From positions 496,001-560,000 of the forward strand of contig NZ_PCPS01000002.1 in NCBI RefSeq assembly GCF_002975405.1: a DNA stretch of 64,000 nucleotides. Reading direction: 5' to 3'. A program made the position numbers and the translations under genes. Under the pieces are notes generated by a model. It was not told where the DNA came from and made no database searches. It worked only from the letters and a program-made list of their open reading frames with translations. Within the stretch, counting starts at the first letter, position 1; every line of letters begins with the position of its first letter. This document shows, piece after piece, positions 43,066 to 52,345 of this stretch. The DNA comes from Arthrobacter sp. MYb229 (lineage in GTDB: Bacteria; Actinomycetota; Actinomycetes; Actinomycetales; Micrococcaceae).

Positions 43066-43909
43066 TCAGATCCGCCTTGGCCCCGGCCGCGAGGACATCT
43101 TGCCCGTTGAGCGTTTGCGTGATGCGGTTGCCCAGCAGGGTCACGCAAAAACTCACCAAGAATATTGCCGCACCCGGTGCAACCAGACCCCAGGGCGAAC
43201 GAGTTGCATGTGGTTGCGCGTCGGCAAGCATGGACCCCCAGTCCGACTGCGGCGGCTGGACGCCGATGCCCAAATAGGACAGCGAACCGAGCAAGACCAG
43301 CAACAGGCCAAAGCGCAACGCTGCCTGGGCCAGCACCGGGCCGACGACAAAGGGAAGCACATGGTGGCGCAGGATGAACCAGCGTGAGGCACCCACGTGC
43401 TTGGATGCTTCTACATGGTGCGTGGAGAGCGACTGCACCGCCAGCGAACGCACCAAACGTGCCGTGGGAGTCCAGGCCACCACGCCCACGGAGAGCACCA
43501 TGGTGGTGAATCCGGGGCCCATCACCGCGATGATCAGCAGCGCAATCACGATCTCCGGCAGCGCCAGCAGCAGGTCGTTGACCCGCAGGAAGATCTCGTC
43601 GAGCCAGCCTCCGCGCAGCGCGCTGAGCAGGCCCAGACAGGTACCCACCAGTAACGAGAACAGCGTGGTAATCAGCGCCACGGCCAGGGAGAAGCGTCCA
43701 CCGTGAAGCACCCGGCTCAACGTGTCGCGTCCCAACGCATCGGTGCCTAGCAGGTGTGCCCAGCTCGGCGATTCAAGACGTTCGGAGAGGCTTTGCGCAT
43801 CCGGGTCAAAAGGTGAAATCCACGGCGCCGAGATGGTCGCGAACAAAACGATGAGCAGGACGATCACCGGCGGGTTGAACAACAGCCCGCGAAGAGATTT
43901 TTTAGTCAT
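43058..43909 (-). CDS. ABC transporter permease, DppC type (metal-linked operon)
   Basis: 283 residues from ATG 43909; upstream in-frame extension would lie within the partner gene and is implausible. After a short basic start the protein has about six helices. LLGTDALGRDTLSRVLHGGRFSLAVAL is the DppC motif, and EASKHVGASRWFILRHHVLPFVVGPV is the EAA loop contacting the ATPase. The start overlaps the DppB-type gene by 8 bp and its end overlaps the ATPase start, so the four transport genes are tightly coupled. Confidence 0.93.
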   Translation of the reverse strand: MTKKSLRGLLFNPPVIVLLIVLFATISAPWISPFDPDAQSLSERLESPSWAHLLGTDALGRDTLSRVLHGGRFSLAVALITTLFSLLVGTCLGLLSALRGGWLDEIFLRVNDLLLALPEIVIALLIIAVMGPGFTTMVLSVGVVAWTPTARLVRSLAVQSLSTHHVEASKHVGASRWFILRHHVLPFVVGPVLAQAALRFGLLLVLLGSLSYLGIGVQPPQSDWGSMLADAQPHATRSPWGLVAPGAAIFLVSFCVTLLGNRITQTLNGQDVLAAGAKADLND

Positions 43910-44855
43910 GGCGTACTCCAATGCGCACATTCGGGTCGCTGAGCCGGTGCACCAGATCGATGATCCCCGTGGCCAGCACGGCGCAGGCCACGACCACCAC
44001 AACCCCGCCCTGGGCAACCGGGATGTCGGCGTCCACGATGGCGTCGAAGATCAGCCGTCCCATTCCCGGGATGGCAAAAATGACTTCCACGATGACCGAA
44101 CCGCCCAGCAGTCCCGCGAACCACACCCCGACCATGGTCCACAACGGAAGCAGGCCATGGGGGATGACGTGGCGGATCAGCGCCTGGCTTCGGCTCAGGC
44201 CGCGGGCCCTGGCGGCCAGCACATGTTCAGAATCCAGCGCCTGCTGCACGCCCGAGCGTACCGCCACGCTGAAAAAGCTGATCGGCCGCAGTGCCAGCAC
44301 GAACACCGGAAGCACCAATGATGCGGGGGATTCGAATCCGGCCGACGGAAGCAAGGACCAGCGCACCGCGAAGAGCAAGACCAGCAGCGGAGCCAGCGCA
44401 TATTCGGGAATGGCAATCAGCGCGTGGGTCACCGAGGTGATGATCCGGTCCGGCCATTGCCCGGCACGGGTGGCCGCAAGCACACCCAGCACTATGGAGA
44501 CCAGGATGGCCACCAGCAGGGCGCAGCCGGCCAAAGCCAGGGTGACGCCAATGGCGGGCAGCACCTGGTCGACCACCGGAGTTCCGCTGACAAAAGAGAC
44601 CCCCATGTCGCCGGTGAAAAACCGGCCAAGCCAGCGACCGAACTGCACCAGCATCGGGTCATGCAGGCCAAATTGCTGGGCATAGGCTTGCACCGCCGCC
44701 TCATCCGCGGCTCCGATGTCCATGCGCGCTCTGAGCAGCGCGCGCACCGGATCTCCGGGGGAGACAAAGGGTACGAGAAATACCGCGAAGGACGAAAGCA
44801 GGACCGCTGCGCCGAGTCCTACGACTCGGCGCAGCGCCGATGAGAGGGATAGCAA
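43902..44855 (-). CDS. ABC transporter permease, DppB type (metal-linked operon)
   Basis: 317 residues. The start LSSALRRVVGLGAAVLLSSFAVFLVPFVSPGDPVRALLRARM is DppB-like, and AARARGLSRSQALIRHVIPHGLLPLWTMVG is the EAA loop. About six helices are predicted. The start codon follows the stop of the binding-protein gene by 1 bp. It forms the channel with the next permease in the operon. Confidence 0.93.
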   Translation of the reverse strand: MLSLSSALRRVVGLGAAVLLSSFAVFLVPFVSPGDPVRALLRARMDIGAADEAAVQAYAQQFGLHDPMLVQFGRWLGRFFTGDMGVSFVSGTPVVDQVLPAIGVTLALAGCALLVAILVSIVLGVLAATRAGQWPDRIITSVTHALIAIPEYALAPLLVLLFAVRWSLLPSAGFESPASLVLPVFVLALRPISFFSVAVRSGVQQALDSEHVLAARARGLSRSQALIRHVIPHGLLPLWTMVGVWFAGLLGGSVIVEVIFAIPGMGRLIFDAIVDADIPVAQGGVVVVVACAVLATGIIDLVHRLSDPNVRIGVRHD

Positions 44856-44856
44856 C

Positions 44857-46401
44857 TTACTTGGTCTTCGCCAGATCCTTGGTCAACACGTAGCGGGTGA
44901 GCGGGTCCTGGACGTAGCCCTGGACCGAGTCGCCGACGGCGTCGATGGACTGTTCGTTGACCAGCCACACGTTGGCCGCATCCTCGGCAAGGATGTCTCC
45001 CGCCTCGCGGTAGAGCTGGTGGCGCGTGGCCTCGTCGGTTTCGCTGGCCGCCTTGGCAATCAGTGCGTCGTAATCCTCATTGCAGTAATGGCTCAGGTTG
45101 TAGCCGCCCTGGCAGGTGTAGTCCGCCTGCAGGAACCCGATGGGGTCTGCAATATCGATCATGCGATTGCGCTGGCTCAGGATCATGTCGTACTTGCCGG
45201 CCAGTACATCTGGTTCGGCGGCGCCGTAGGACTTGGTGACCACGTTGGCCTGGAGGCCGATCTGCTTGAACTGCTCCTGGATGATGGCGCCGACCCCGGC
45301 GAATTCAGCGCGTTCGGTGATCGCGATAATCTCCAGCGGCTGATCTTGCGCATACCCGGAATCGGCCACCAGCTTCTTGGCTTCGTCCAGATTCAGCTGG
45401 GGGACGGCCAAGTCGGGATTGGCCCAGCTTTCGCTTGGCGCGAAGGGGCCGGTGGCGGGCTGCGCGGCACCCTCGTAAATGCTTGCGGCGATGGCGGGCA
45501 GGTCTAGCGCCATGGTTGCCGCTTTGCGCAGCTTGACGTCATTGAACGGTGCCCGTGAGTTGTTCAGGTAGAGCGTCGCGGTGCGTGGAGAATCGGTTTT
45601 GAGCACGCTCACCGAGTCATCCGATTCCAAGGTGGCCAAGCTGGTGGCCGGAATCGACATGGAGATGTCGGCTTCTCCGGTCTGGACCTGGGTTGCGCGC
45701 GTGGCGCCCTCGGTGATGTAGCGGATTTCGCCGCCGGCCAGTTTCGCGGTGCCGCCCCAGTAGTTCTCGTTGCGGTCCAGGGTCAGTGACTGGCCGGCCT
45801 TTTCGGAGACCGGGGTGAACGGTCCGGTGCAGTGGCCAAACGGGTCTATGCCCTTGGACGTATAAGCATCAGGGGAGAGGACACCGGCATTCACGCTTGC
45901 CATGCGGTAGGGCAACAGCGGATCAGCAGCTGGCGTGGTGACGCGGACGGTGTCGGCATCGAGAGCGGCGACCTTGCTGATGGTCTTGGGGTTGATGGCG
46001 CGTGCCGGCGCGGCGGCTTCGAGCACGTGGCTCAACGATGCGGCCACGGCCTTCGCATCCAACGCGCTACCGTCCTGGAACTTCACGTCCGGGCGGAGCT
46101 CAAAATCCCACTGCGTATCGGAAGACTGCTTCCATGATGCCGCAAGCATCGGCTCGACTTTTTTCTCGGTCTGGTCATACCGGGTCAGGGTTTCCAAGCA
46201 CCCGGAGATGGACAGCACATAGGCATCATCGCTTTCCAGCGCCCAGTTGGACACCGGCGCGCGGAAATTGGCCACAACTACGCGAGCGTCTTGATCCGCG
46301 GCCTGCTCCGGTGCGGCATCCTGCGTGGAGGTACTGCAGGCGGTCAGCGCGAGTGCAACGGCCGCGATTCCGGCGGCTGCGCTCAAACGTCCAAAGTTCA
46401 T
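44857..46401 (-). CDS. Family 5 solute-binding lipoprotein downstream of a DtxR/IdeR-like box
   Basis: 514 residues with lipobox LTAC (Cys22). The fold is family 5 (DppA/NikA/OppA): VVVANFRAPVSNWALESDDAYVLSISGCLETLTRYDQTEKKVEPMLAASWKQ, GPFTPVSEKAGQSLTLDRNENYWG and VKLRKAATMALDLPAIAASIYEGAA. A separate cysteine pair appears in the C-terminal lobe (DYTCQGGYNLSHYCN), which is unusual and may form a disulfide in the ligand region. It captures the ligand for the downstream permeases. A 19-bp element 50 bp upstream resembles the DtxR/IdeR consensus, so the operon is probably induced when iron or another metal is scarce. Ligand: metal-chelate, opine or peptide; not decided. Confidence 0.88.
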   Translation of the reverse strand: MNFGRLSAAAGIAAVALALTACSTSTQDAAPEQAADQDARVVVANFRAPVSNWALESDDAYVLSISGCLETLTRYDQTEKKVEPMLAASWKQSSDTQWDFELRPDVKFQDGSALDAKAVAASLSHVLEAAAPARAINPKTISKVAALDADTVRVTTPAADPLLPYRMASVNAGVLSPDAYTSKGIDPFGHCTGPFTPVSEKAGQSLTLDRNENYWGGTAKLAGGEIRYITEGATRATQVQTGEADISMSIPATSLATLESDDSVSVLKTDSPRTATLYLNNSRAPFNDVKLRKAATMALDLPAIAASIYEGAAQPATGPFAPSESWANPDLAVPQLNLDEAKKLVADSGYAQDQPLEIIAITERAEFAGVGAIIQEQFKQIGLQANVVTKSYGAAEPDVLAGKYDMILSQRNRMIDIADPIGFLQADYTCQGGYNLSHYCNEDYDALIAKAASETDEATRHQLYREAGDILAEDAANVWLVNEQSIDAVGDSVQGYVQDPLTRYVLTKDLAKTK

Positions 46402-46450
46402 GGAAATCCTTCGGCATTACGTAATGAATAGGCTTCTAAAGCATTAGGGC

Positions 46451-46469
46451 CTTGGTAAGCGTACCCTAA
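46451..46469 (-). promoter_or_regulatory. DtxR/IdeR-like iron box
   Basis: Minus-strand TTAGGGTACGCTTACCAAG matches the 19-bp mycobacterial/corynebacterial iron-box consensus TTAGGTTAGGCTAACCTAA at 14 positions by hand count. It lies 50 bp before the binding-protein start in the 216-bp gap after the MFS gene. Confidence 0.6.
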
Positions 46470-46617
46470 TTAACCGCACCGGAAGCCTGTCCTGAACCCA
46501 TGGAATCGGCAGGCGGAAATCCGAGCTGTTTGTTTGGAAGCGAGATCGCAACCTGAGTAGTGCAGAGTTGATGGTCGGCGTGGAAATTCTGCGTCGTTTT
46601 ACCTAATATGTCGTAGT

Positions 46618-47901
46618 TCACGAATGCTGAGCGGAGGCGCCGACCCGACGCACGAGGCGCGATGCATAGAGGGAGGCCAAGGCCAGCGGAACAAGTAGAA
46701 CCATCCATGGCAGGTATCCGGGCAGCAGCTCCTGGCCGGCCCGAGTCAGGAGCAACCCGATGAGCATATTTCCCAGCAGCACCGCCAACCCGCCGCAACT
46801 GGACAGCAAGCCGAAGTAGGAGCCGGTGGCACGTGTGCCGGCAAATTTCGGGACCAGGCTCAGCGCGGTGGGATGCACGCTCATATGACCCAGGGTCAGC
46901 AGGGTCACCGCGCACATGATGCGTGCCGCTCCGGGTTCGCCGCCGAAGGCGGAGGCGGGAACGAACGCGAGCACCGCGAATCCGAGTGCGCTGAAGAGGT
47001 ACCCGAAACGCAAGGTTATGAACGGACCTAGACGGGTGGCGAGCCACGCAACGGGCAACTGCAAGGTTAGCGTCAGAATGGATATCCAGGCGAAGACCAA
47101 CCCCAGCCACTGGGTGGGCAAGCCTATGCGCGCCAGCTCCAGCGGAATGGCCAGGTAGAGCTGGTTATAGGCCAACAGGTCCGATGCGTGCAAACCGCAG
47201 AACGCCACAAATCTGCGGTCTTTCAGGCACGCACGCAAACTGCTCTTCGGGATGCTTCGCTGCACCGAATCATTGCCAACGCTCCGTGGGGAAATCCCTG
47301 GGGCCTCCCGGCGCAGGTTGGCCCACAAGAACAGGCCAATGACGACGAAGAAGACCGCCCCGAATCCTGCGACCGTCGAGAAGCCCCAACCCCATAGCGC
47401 CGCTCCGACCAGCGGTCCGGTGACCGCGCCGATTTCCCCGGTAATGCTCAGCCAGGCAAAGAGCGTGGTGCGTTTGGTTTCGGTCGGCTTTCCGCGTTCT
47501 CGGGCTGCTTGGGCCGCGGCCACCAGGACATTGAGCCCGGGAGAAAAAAGCGCTCCGCCAAATCCGGTCAGCAGGGTTCCGAGAATGAACATCCACAGCA
47601 CCGGGGTGCTGGCCCATAACGAGGCCGCCAGGGTGAAGAATCCTGCCGCGCGAACCGCGCAGCCGATGAGGATCATATTTCGCGCGCCAAAACGGTCCGC
47701 CAGGCTGCCGCCGGCGAGGAAGAGTCCCTGCTGGGCGAAGGTGCGAATCCCCAGAATGAGTCCCACCGCGGTGCCGGCCAGCAGGAAATCATTGGTGAGG
47801 ACCACGGCAAGAAATGGAACCACCGCGTAGAAGCCGATATTAAACAGCGTCTGGGTTCCGAGGAGAACGGGAACTTCGAAGCGAGGGGAGCTAGTTTTCA
47901 T
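46618..47901 (-). CDS. MFS transporter upstream of the metal-linked ABC operon
   Basis: 427 residues, about 12 helices. PVLLGTQTLFNIGFYAVVPFLAVVLTNDF, GIRTFAQQGLFLAGGSLADRFGARNMILIGC (motif A-like loop 2-3) and GFGGALFSPGLNVLVAAA are drug/metabolite-efflux-type features. No substrate can be read. It stands directly before the ABC operon on the same strand, with a 216-bp gap holding the iron-box-like element. In staphylopine-type systems an MFS exporter and a DppABCDF-like importer act on the same metallophore; that arrangement is suggested here, but no synthesis genes are present. A truncated copy of its 5' end lies at 53213-53423. Confidence 0.85.
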   Translation of the reverse strand: MKTSSPRFEVPVLLGTQTLFNIGFYAVVPFLAVVLTNDFLLAGTAVGLILGIRTFAQQGLFLAGGSLADRFGARNMILIGCAVRAAGFFTLAASLWASTPVLWMFILGTLLTGFGGALFSPGLNVLVAAAQAARERGKPTETKRTTLFAWLSITGEIGAVTGPLVGAALWGWGFSTVAGFGAVFFVVIGLFLWANLRREAPGISPRSVGNDSVQRSIPKSSLRACLKDRRFVAFCGLHASDLLAYNQLYLAIPLELARIGLPTQWLGLVFAWISILTLTLQLPVAWLATRLGPFITLRFGYLFSALGFAVLAFVPASAFGGEPGAARIMCAVTLLTLGHMSVHPTALSLVPKFAGTRATGSYFGLLSSCGGLAVLLGNMLIGLLLTRAGQELLPGYLPWMVLLVPLALASLYASRLVRRVGASAQHS

Positions 47902-48131
47902 GGACCTTAGGGAACGCGTTGGGCCGCTTCGATATTCTGGCGATGATCAGATCCTTCGGTTTCTTAGGTTTTCGTCGGCAGTATGGCCACCGGATTGCAA
48001 TTTTAGCCAGCAATAACCCGATTGTCAGAAAGCCGCCGCCGCTAGCCGTAACGGCGGGGCGGATTGTTGGCTGCTCTCGGGGTCTTGGGCAAGCCAATCG
48101 ACAGCAGGGCAGAGGCGGATAGCCGCTCGAA

Positions 48132-48623
48132 CTACATGCTCCGCGGATTGCGTGGAGGCCCCAGGAATTCCGCAGCTCTGCGCAGGACCTCGTCCATCGA
48201 TTTCAGTTCGCATTCCCACAGCGTCAGCGAATCCCATCCAAGCAATGCCAAATCTTGCCGTTTGCGCTTGTCCCGGGCGATGTTGGAATCCAATTTCGGG
48301 CTCCAGTATTCAGCATTGGATGAGGGGCGGTGTTGGCCCGCAGGGCAATCGTGACCGAGCCAGAAGCAGCCATTCATGAAAATCACTTTGTTCCGGGCGC
48401 TGAAGACGAGATCCGGCGAGCCAGGCAGCTTGCCCCCGCGCAAAAGGATTTCCTGGTGTTCTTTGCGCAGCGCGGCCAACTGCCGGACAGGCAATGCTCC
48501 GTGCAACCGGAAACGGTAGCCAGCGGCATGCAGCAGACTTCGCAAGGCGAGTTCCGGGCGGGTGTTCTTGCCGGGGATCCGCGACATGAGCCGCGAGCGC
48601 TGCCCAACAGTCATGATGTCCAT
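48132..48623 (-). CDS. vsr: Very short patch repair endonuclease (Vsr family), orphan
   Basis: About 163 residues; ATG at 48623 or 48614 both fit, neither with a strong ribosome site. QRSRLMSRIPGKNTRPELALRSLLHAAGYRFRLHG is the Vsr N-terminus. LPGSPDLVFSARNKVIFMNGCFWLGHDC carries the catalytic aspartate (SPD) and the zinc-site cysteines and GHDC histidine. The usual FWHxH histidine is leucine here and the position before GCFW is Asn, so catalysis may be altered. About 18 extra residues lie between RLHG and KLPG. LLGWDSLTLWECEL closes the domain. Vsr nicks T:G mismatches from deaminated 5-methylcytosine; no Dcm-type methylase gene is adjacent. It is divergent from the butanediol dehydrogenase gene. 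Confidence 0.85.
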   Translation of the reverse strand: MDIMTVGQRSRLMSRIPGKNTRPELALRSLLHAAGYRFRLHGALPVRQLAALRKEHQEILLRGGKLPGSPDLVFSARNKVIFMNGCFWLGHDCPAGQHRPSSNAEYWSPKLDSNIARDKRKRQDLALLGWDSLTLWECELKSMDEVLRRAAEFLGPPRNPRSM

Positions 48624-48851
48624 GGTCCATTGTGCGCACGGATCGGCTCTGCACGCCACGGTTCCACTGCAGACTATCCACGAGAGGCAGCTGGAACTCG
48701 AGGTCGGTCTGTTCTGCTGGGGCCGGGGTATGTCATTGAAACCTATTGCAACGGTTTACAAGACCCGGGCGCGCCAGTAGGTTGGGCCTCGAGAACGGCA
48801 ATTCGTCGACCGTTGGCCCGGGCAGCACTGAAACCACTAAGGGGAAACTCA

Positions 48852-49913
48852 ATGAAAGCAGCACGATACTACGACCAGCGGGACATCCGGATCGAGGACA
48901 TCGACGAGCCGGAACTGAAGCCGGGCAGGGTGGCCATTGACGTGGCCTGGTGCGGTATCTGCGGGACCGACCTGCACGAATACCTTGAAGGGCCGATCTT
49001 CATCCCGCCGGCCGGGAAGCCTCACCCGATCTCGGGTGAAAGCGCACCGGTCACCATGGGCCATGAATTCTCCGGAACCGTCACGGCCCTGGGGCCAGGA
49101 GTCACCGGACTCGAAATCGGCGAAAACGTGGTGGTAGAGCCCTATATCGTTCATGAAGACGTGGACACCAGCCAGGGACAGCCCTACCAGTTGTCCGAGA
49201 ATATGAACTTCATCGGCTTGGGCGGCCGCGGTGGCGGACTTTCGGAGAAAATTGTGGTCGAACGCCGCTGGGTGCACCCCATCGGCCGGATCCCGCTTGA
49301 TGAAGCCGCACTAATAGAGCCGCTGTCGGTTGCCCACCATGCGTTCGTCCGATCGGGGGCCAAAGCCGGGCAGGTTGCCATTGTCGGTGGTGCCGGTCCG
49401 ATCGGATTGCTGACCGCTGCGGTGCTTAAAGCCAAGGGGCTTCAGGTCTTCGTCTCGGAGCTTTCCGAAGCCCGCAAGGCCAAGGCCCGCGAAACCGGGG
49501 TGGCCGATGATGTCTTCGATCCGCGGGACGGGGACGTGGCGCAGAAAGTGCGCGACGCAACCGGAGGTCGCGGCGCCGATGTCGGATTCGAGTGCTCCTC
49601 CGTCCCTGCGGTGCTGGACATGCTCCTGGATGCGGTGTCTTCGGGCGGGGTGATCGTCAACGTTTCGATCTGGGGCCATAAGCCACCAGTTGACATGCCC
49701 AAGCTGGTGCTGAAAGAGATCGATCTGCGGGGAACCATCGGCTACGCCAGCGATCATCCGGACACCATAGCGCTGGTGCAGGGCGGGAAGCTGGACTTGG
49801 CGCCCTTCATTACCGGCCGGATCGGACTTGACGGGCTGGTGTCCGAAGGTTTCGACCAGTTGATTAACAACAATGAAGAGCATGTGAAGATCATCGTGAA
49901 TCCGCGCGCCTGA
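48852..49913 (+). CDS. Zinc-dependent 2,3-butanediol/sorbitol-type dehydrogenase
   Basis: 353 residues; AAGGGGAAACTC precedes the ATG. MKAARYYDQRDIRIEDIDEPEL, C37 in WCGICGTDLHEYLEGPIFIPP, and H71-E72 in TMGHEFSG bind the catalytic zinc. The Rossmann site is GGAGPIG, followed by VSELSEARKAKARETGVADDVFD. The IFIPP..HPISGE insertion is typical of (R,R)-2,3-butanediol dehydrogenases. The usual four-cysteine structural-zinc loop is missing, also expected in this subgroup. It probably interconverts acetoin and 2,3-butanediol or a related polyol in the cytoplasm. Confidence 0.9.
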   Translation: MKAARYYDQRDIRIEDIDEPELKPGRVAIDVAWCGICGTDLHEYLEGPIFIPPAGKPHPISGESAPVTMGHEFSGTVTALGPGVTGLEIGENVVVEPYIVHEDVDTSQGQPYQLSENMNFIGLGGRGGGLSEKIVVERRWVHPIGRIPLDEAALIEPLSVAHHAFVRSGAKAGQVAIVGGAGPIGLLTAAVLKAKGLQVFVSELSEARKAKARETGVADDVFDPRDGDVAQKVRDATGGRGADVGFECSSVPAVLDMLLDAVSSGGVIVNVSIWGHKPPVDMPKLVLKEIDLRGTIGYASDHPDTIALVQGGKLDLAPFITGRIGLDGLVSEGFDQLINNNEEHVKIIVNPRA

Positions 49914-49942
49914 TCTGGCTGTTGTCGGCGCCGGCAGAGCAA

Positions 49943-49979
49943 CCGACCGGCAGAGCTGGAGGACTGCTCTGCCGGTCGG
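49943..49979. terminator. Bidirectional terminator after the dehydrogenase
   Basis: CCGACCGGCAGAGC (49943-49956) and GCTCTGCCGGTCGG (49966-49979) form a perfect 14-bp stem with a 9-nt loop, between convergent genes. Confidence 0.8.
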
Positions 49980-50043
49980 GCTTGGCATTTGCCGTTCCCT
50001 CTGTAGGCGGGGGTCGCCACTGTTCGTGGCTCGCGGGAGGAAT

Positions 50044-51396
50044 TTACTGCTGGACCGCGCCTTCCAGGTCATCCAGTGCCATCTGCGGTGGCTGGCGCCT
50101 GAATCCCCTGGTCGTGAAGCCCAAGATGATCCCGCCGATGACCAGCCAGATCGAGCCGATGGCTACCGCGTGCATATCCAGCTGCAAGAGCAGGAATCCG
50201 ATCACCAACACGCCGATGGCCGGGCACAGGACATAGAGCAGCGGGTTCAGCTGCCTGCCGGCTTGGCGTTCTCGTGCCCAGTAGACGATCACCGAGGCGT
50301 TGACCATGATGAAGGCGATGAATGCCCCGAAATTGATGAATGACGTCGAGGTGGCCACGTCCATGAATATGGCGATCAGGCCCACCGCGGCAATGGCCAG
50401 GATCGAGAAGACCGGGGTGCTCCACCGGGCGTTCAGCTTGCCGAAGAAGCCGCGTGGAAGCACCCCGTCACGGCCCATGGCGTAGAGCAGCCGGCTGCCG
50501 GCGGCTTGGGCCGCGATGCCCGAGGTGAATTGGGCAATGACCAGGGCGGCGAGGAACACCGCTCCAAAGATATTGCCGCCGACCTGCTGGGCGATTTCGA
50601 AGCCCGCCGCCTCCGAATTCTCGAAGACGCCGCCCGGATGCACCAGCTGCACGGTGTAGGCCACCACCACGAAGATGCCGCCGCCGATCAGCGCGATCAG
50701 CATGATCGCCTTGGGTACGGTGCGCCGCGGCTCGACGGTCTCCTCGGTCAACGTGGTCACTGCATCGAATCCGAGGAAGGAATAGGCAGCGATGGCCGCG
50801 CCGCCGGCGATGCCAGCGGCGGTGGCATCGATTCCGGTGAACGGGGTGGCGCTGGCCAGTCCGCTAGCCCCGTGTTCGCCGACGACGCTGGACACGGAGA
50901 GGGCCACGAAGAAGACGATAACCAGGATCTGGAAGGACATCAGGACCAGATTCACCCGGTCGGCCACCTTGATGCCCACGATGTTCAGGATTGTCGTGGC
51001 CACAATGAAGCCCAGGATCCATACCGGCATGGGCACAGCAGGGAACTGCGCCTGCAGGTAGGAACCTCCGATCAACCAGATCACCATGGGCAGGAACAGG
51101 TAGTCGAGCATGGTGGCCCAGCCGACCAGGAAACCCACCCGGCCATCGATGGTTTTGCGTACGTAGGTGTAGGCAGAGCCCGCTACGGGGTAGGCGGCTG
51201 CCATTCGCCCATAGCTGTTGGCGGTGAAAAGCATCGCCAGCAAGGCAAGGAGGTAGGCGCTGGCGCTGGCGCCGCCGGTTTGCGAGGCGATGACCCCGAA
51301 GATGCCCAGGACAATTAGCGGTGTCAGATAGGCCAGGCCGAAGATCACCAGCGAGGGCAACGTCAAAGTGCGTGTGAGGGCAGTGGTGGTGGACAT
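50044..51396 (-). CDS. APC-superfamily amino acid/polyamine permease
   Basis: 450 residues with about 12 helices. LTLPSLVIFGLAYLTPLIVLGIFGVIASQTGGASASAYLLALLAMLFTANSYGRMAAAYPVAGSAYTYVRKTIDGRVGFLVGW is the N-terminal APC signature of the putrescine-importer-like group, and YSFLGFDAVTTLTEETVEPRRTVPKAI is the helix-6 region. It lies 45 bp after the nitrilase gene on the same strand, forming a two-gene operon that likely imports the nitrogen compound the hydrolase acts upon. Confidence 0.93.
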   Translation of the reverse strand: MSTTTALTRTLTLPSLVIFGLAYLTPLIVLGIFGVIASQTGGASASAYLLALLAMLFTANSYGRMAAAYPVAGSAYTYVRKTIDGRVGFLVGWATMLDYLFLPMVIWLIGGSYLQAQFPAVPMPVWILGFIVATTILNIVGIKVADRVNLVLMSFQILVIVFFVALSVSSVVGEHGASGLASATPFTGIDATAAGIAGGAAIAAYSFLGFDAVTTLTEETVEPRRTVPKAIMLIALIGGGIFVVVAYTVQLVHPGGVFENSEAAGFEIAQQVGGNIFGAVFLAALVIAQFTSGIAAQAAGSRLLYAMGRDGVLPRGFFGKLNARWSTPVFSILAIAAVGLIAIFMDVATSTSFINFGAFIAFIMVNASVIVYWARERQAGRQLNPLLYVLCPAIGVLVIGFLLLQLDMHAVAIGSIWLVIGGIILGFTTRGFRRQPPQMALDDLEGAVQQ

Positions 51397-51441
51397 GGAA
51401 AACTCCGTTGTTTTCAGTAGGGGAGGTGAGAGGGAAACGAT

Positions 51442-52329
51442 CTAGGAGCGGGGACCCGGTGGCCGCGGGGTCCAACGGGAGGGATCAAGCACGCCGTTGT
51501 ACATCGGCAGGTTGATGGGCTGATCTCCTTGCCGGAACTGGGACCAGACCCGGTTGGTTCCGGCCGTGCCCTGCTCGCGTACGCGCTGCAGCCTGGTTGG
51601 ATCGACTCGCACCACGAGCGTGTCTTCGCCCAGCCCGGCTTCGCCTAGCACCATGCCTTCGGGGTCCACCGCGATGCTGCGGCCCCGGCCGGCGGGGTGG
51701 GCGCAGTTCACGCTGAGCATGTAGACCTGGTTCACGATGGCGTTGGCTCTGGCCAGCACCAGTTCTTGTTCGCGGTCATCGCTGGTGGTCTTCACGACGT
51801 TCACTATGGCCCCGGCGCCCATCCACGCGAGATGGCGGGAATGCTCGGGAAACCACGCGTCGTAGCAGTTGGACAGACCGACCGGTCCAAAGCCGTCCAG
51901 CGCGGCCACCACGAATTCGGTGCCCGGCTGATGCGGCTCAAAGGGCCGCCAGGGGAACATCTTGCGGTAGCTGGCCGCCAGGGTTCCGTCCGGGGCGAAG
52001 AGCAGCTGGGTGTTGTAGTAGCCGCCGGCAGCGTCGCGTTCCCCGATGCTTCCCGGGCAGAGCCAGATCCGGTGTGCTTCCGCGATCCGGCCGAGGGCCG
52101 CGACGAACGGATCATCCAGCGGGACCGCGGCGTTCACCAACGCTGCACTCCGTTCGGCTTCGGGCAGATGCTCGGTGCCGTGCAAGTGCATTTCCGGGTA
52201 GGCCAGCAGATCCATCGGTCCGAAGCGATCTAGCGTCGCGGCTACGTCCTCGGCAAAACCGTCTACCGAGCTCGACACGGGCAGCGGAGCGCGTTGGGCC
52301 AGGCCGGCAATGATTTCTTGAGGCACCAT
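51442..52329 (-). CDS. Carbon-nitrogen hydrolase (nitrilase superfamily)
   Basis: 295 residues. The catalytic triad is visible: glutamate in LLAYPEMHLHG, lysine in AASYRKMFPW, cysteine in GLSNCYDAWFPEHSRHLAWMGAG. The residues around the cysteine (SNCYDAWFPE) point to an amidase or N-carbamoyl hydrolase of aliphatic or polyamine-type substrates rather than a true nitrile hydrolase. It pairs with the downstream permease and is divergent from a GntR regulator across an inverted-repeat operator. Confidence 0.9.
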   Translation of the reverse strand: MVPQEIIAGLAQRAPLPVSSSVDGFAEDVAATLDRFGPMDLLAYPEMHLHGTEHLPEAERSAALVNAAVPLDDPFVAALGRIAEAHRIWLCPGSIGERDAAGGYYNTQLLFAPDGTLAASYRKMFPWRPFEPHQPGTEFVVAALDGFGPVGLSNCYDAWFPEHSRHLAWMGAGAIVNVVKTTSDDREQELVLARANAIVNQVYMLSVNCAHPAGRGRSIAVDPEGMVLGEAGLGEDTLVVRVDPTRLQRVREQGTAGTNRVWSQFRQGDQPINLPMYNGVLDPSRWTPRPPGPRS

Positions 52330-52345
52330 GAACTTCTTTCGGAGA

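Noticed and set aside
48330-48851. A long in-frame N-terminal extension of the butanediol dehydrogenase
   Set aside because: The frame is open but overlaps the antisense of vsr, and the ATG at 48852 has a good ribosome site and aligns with the family start.
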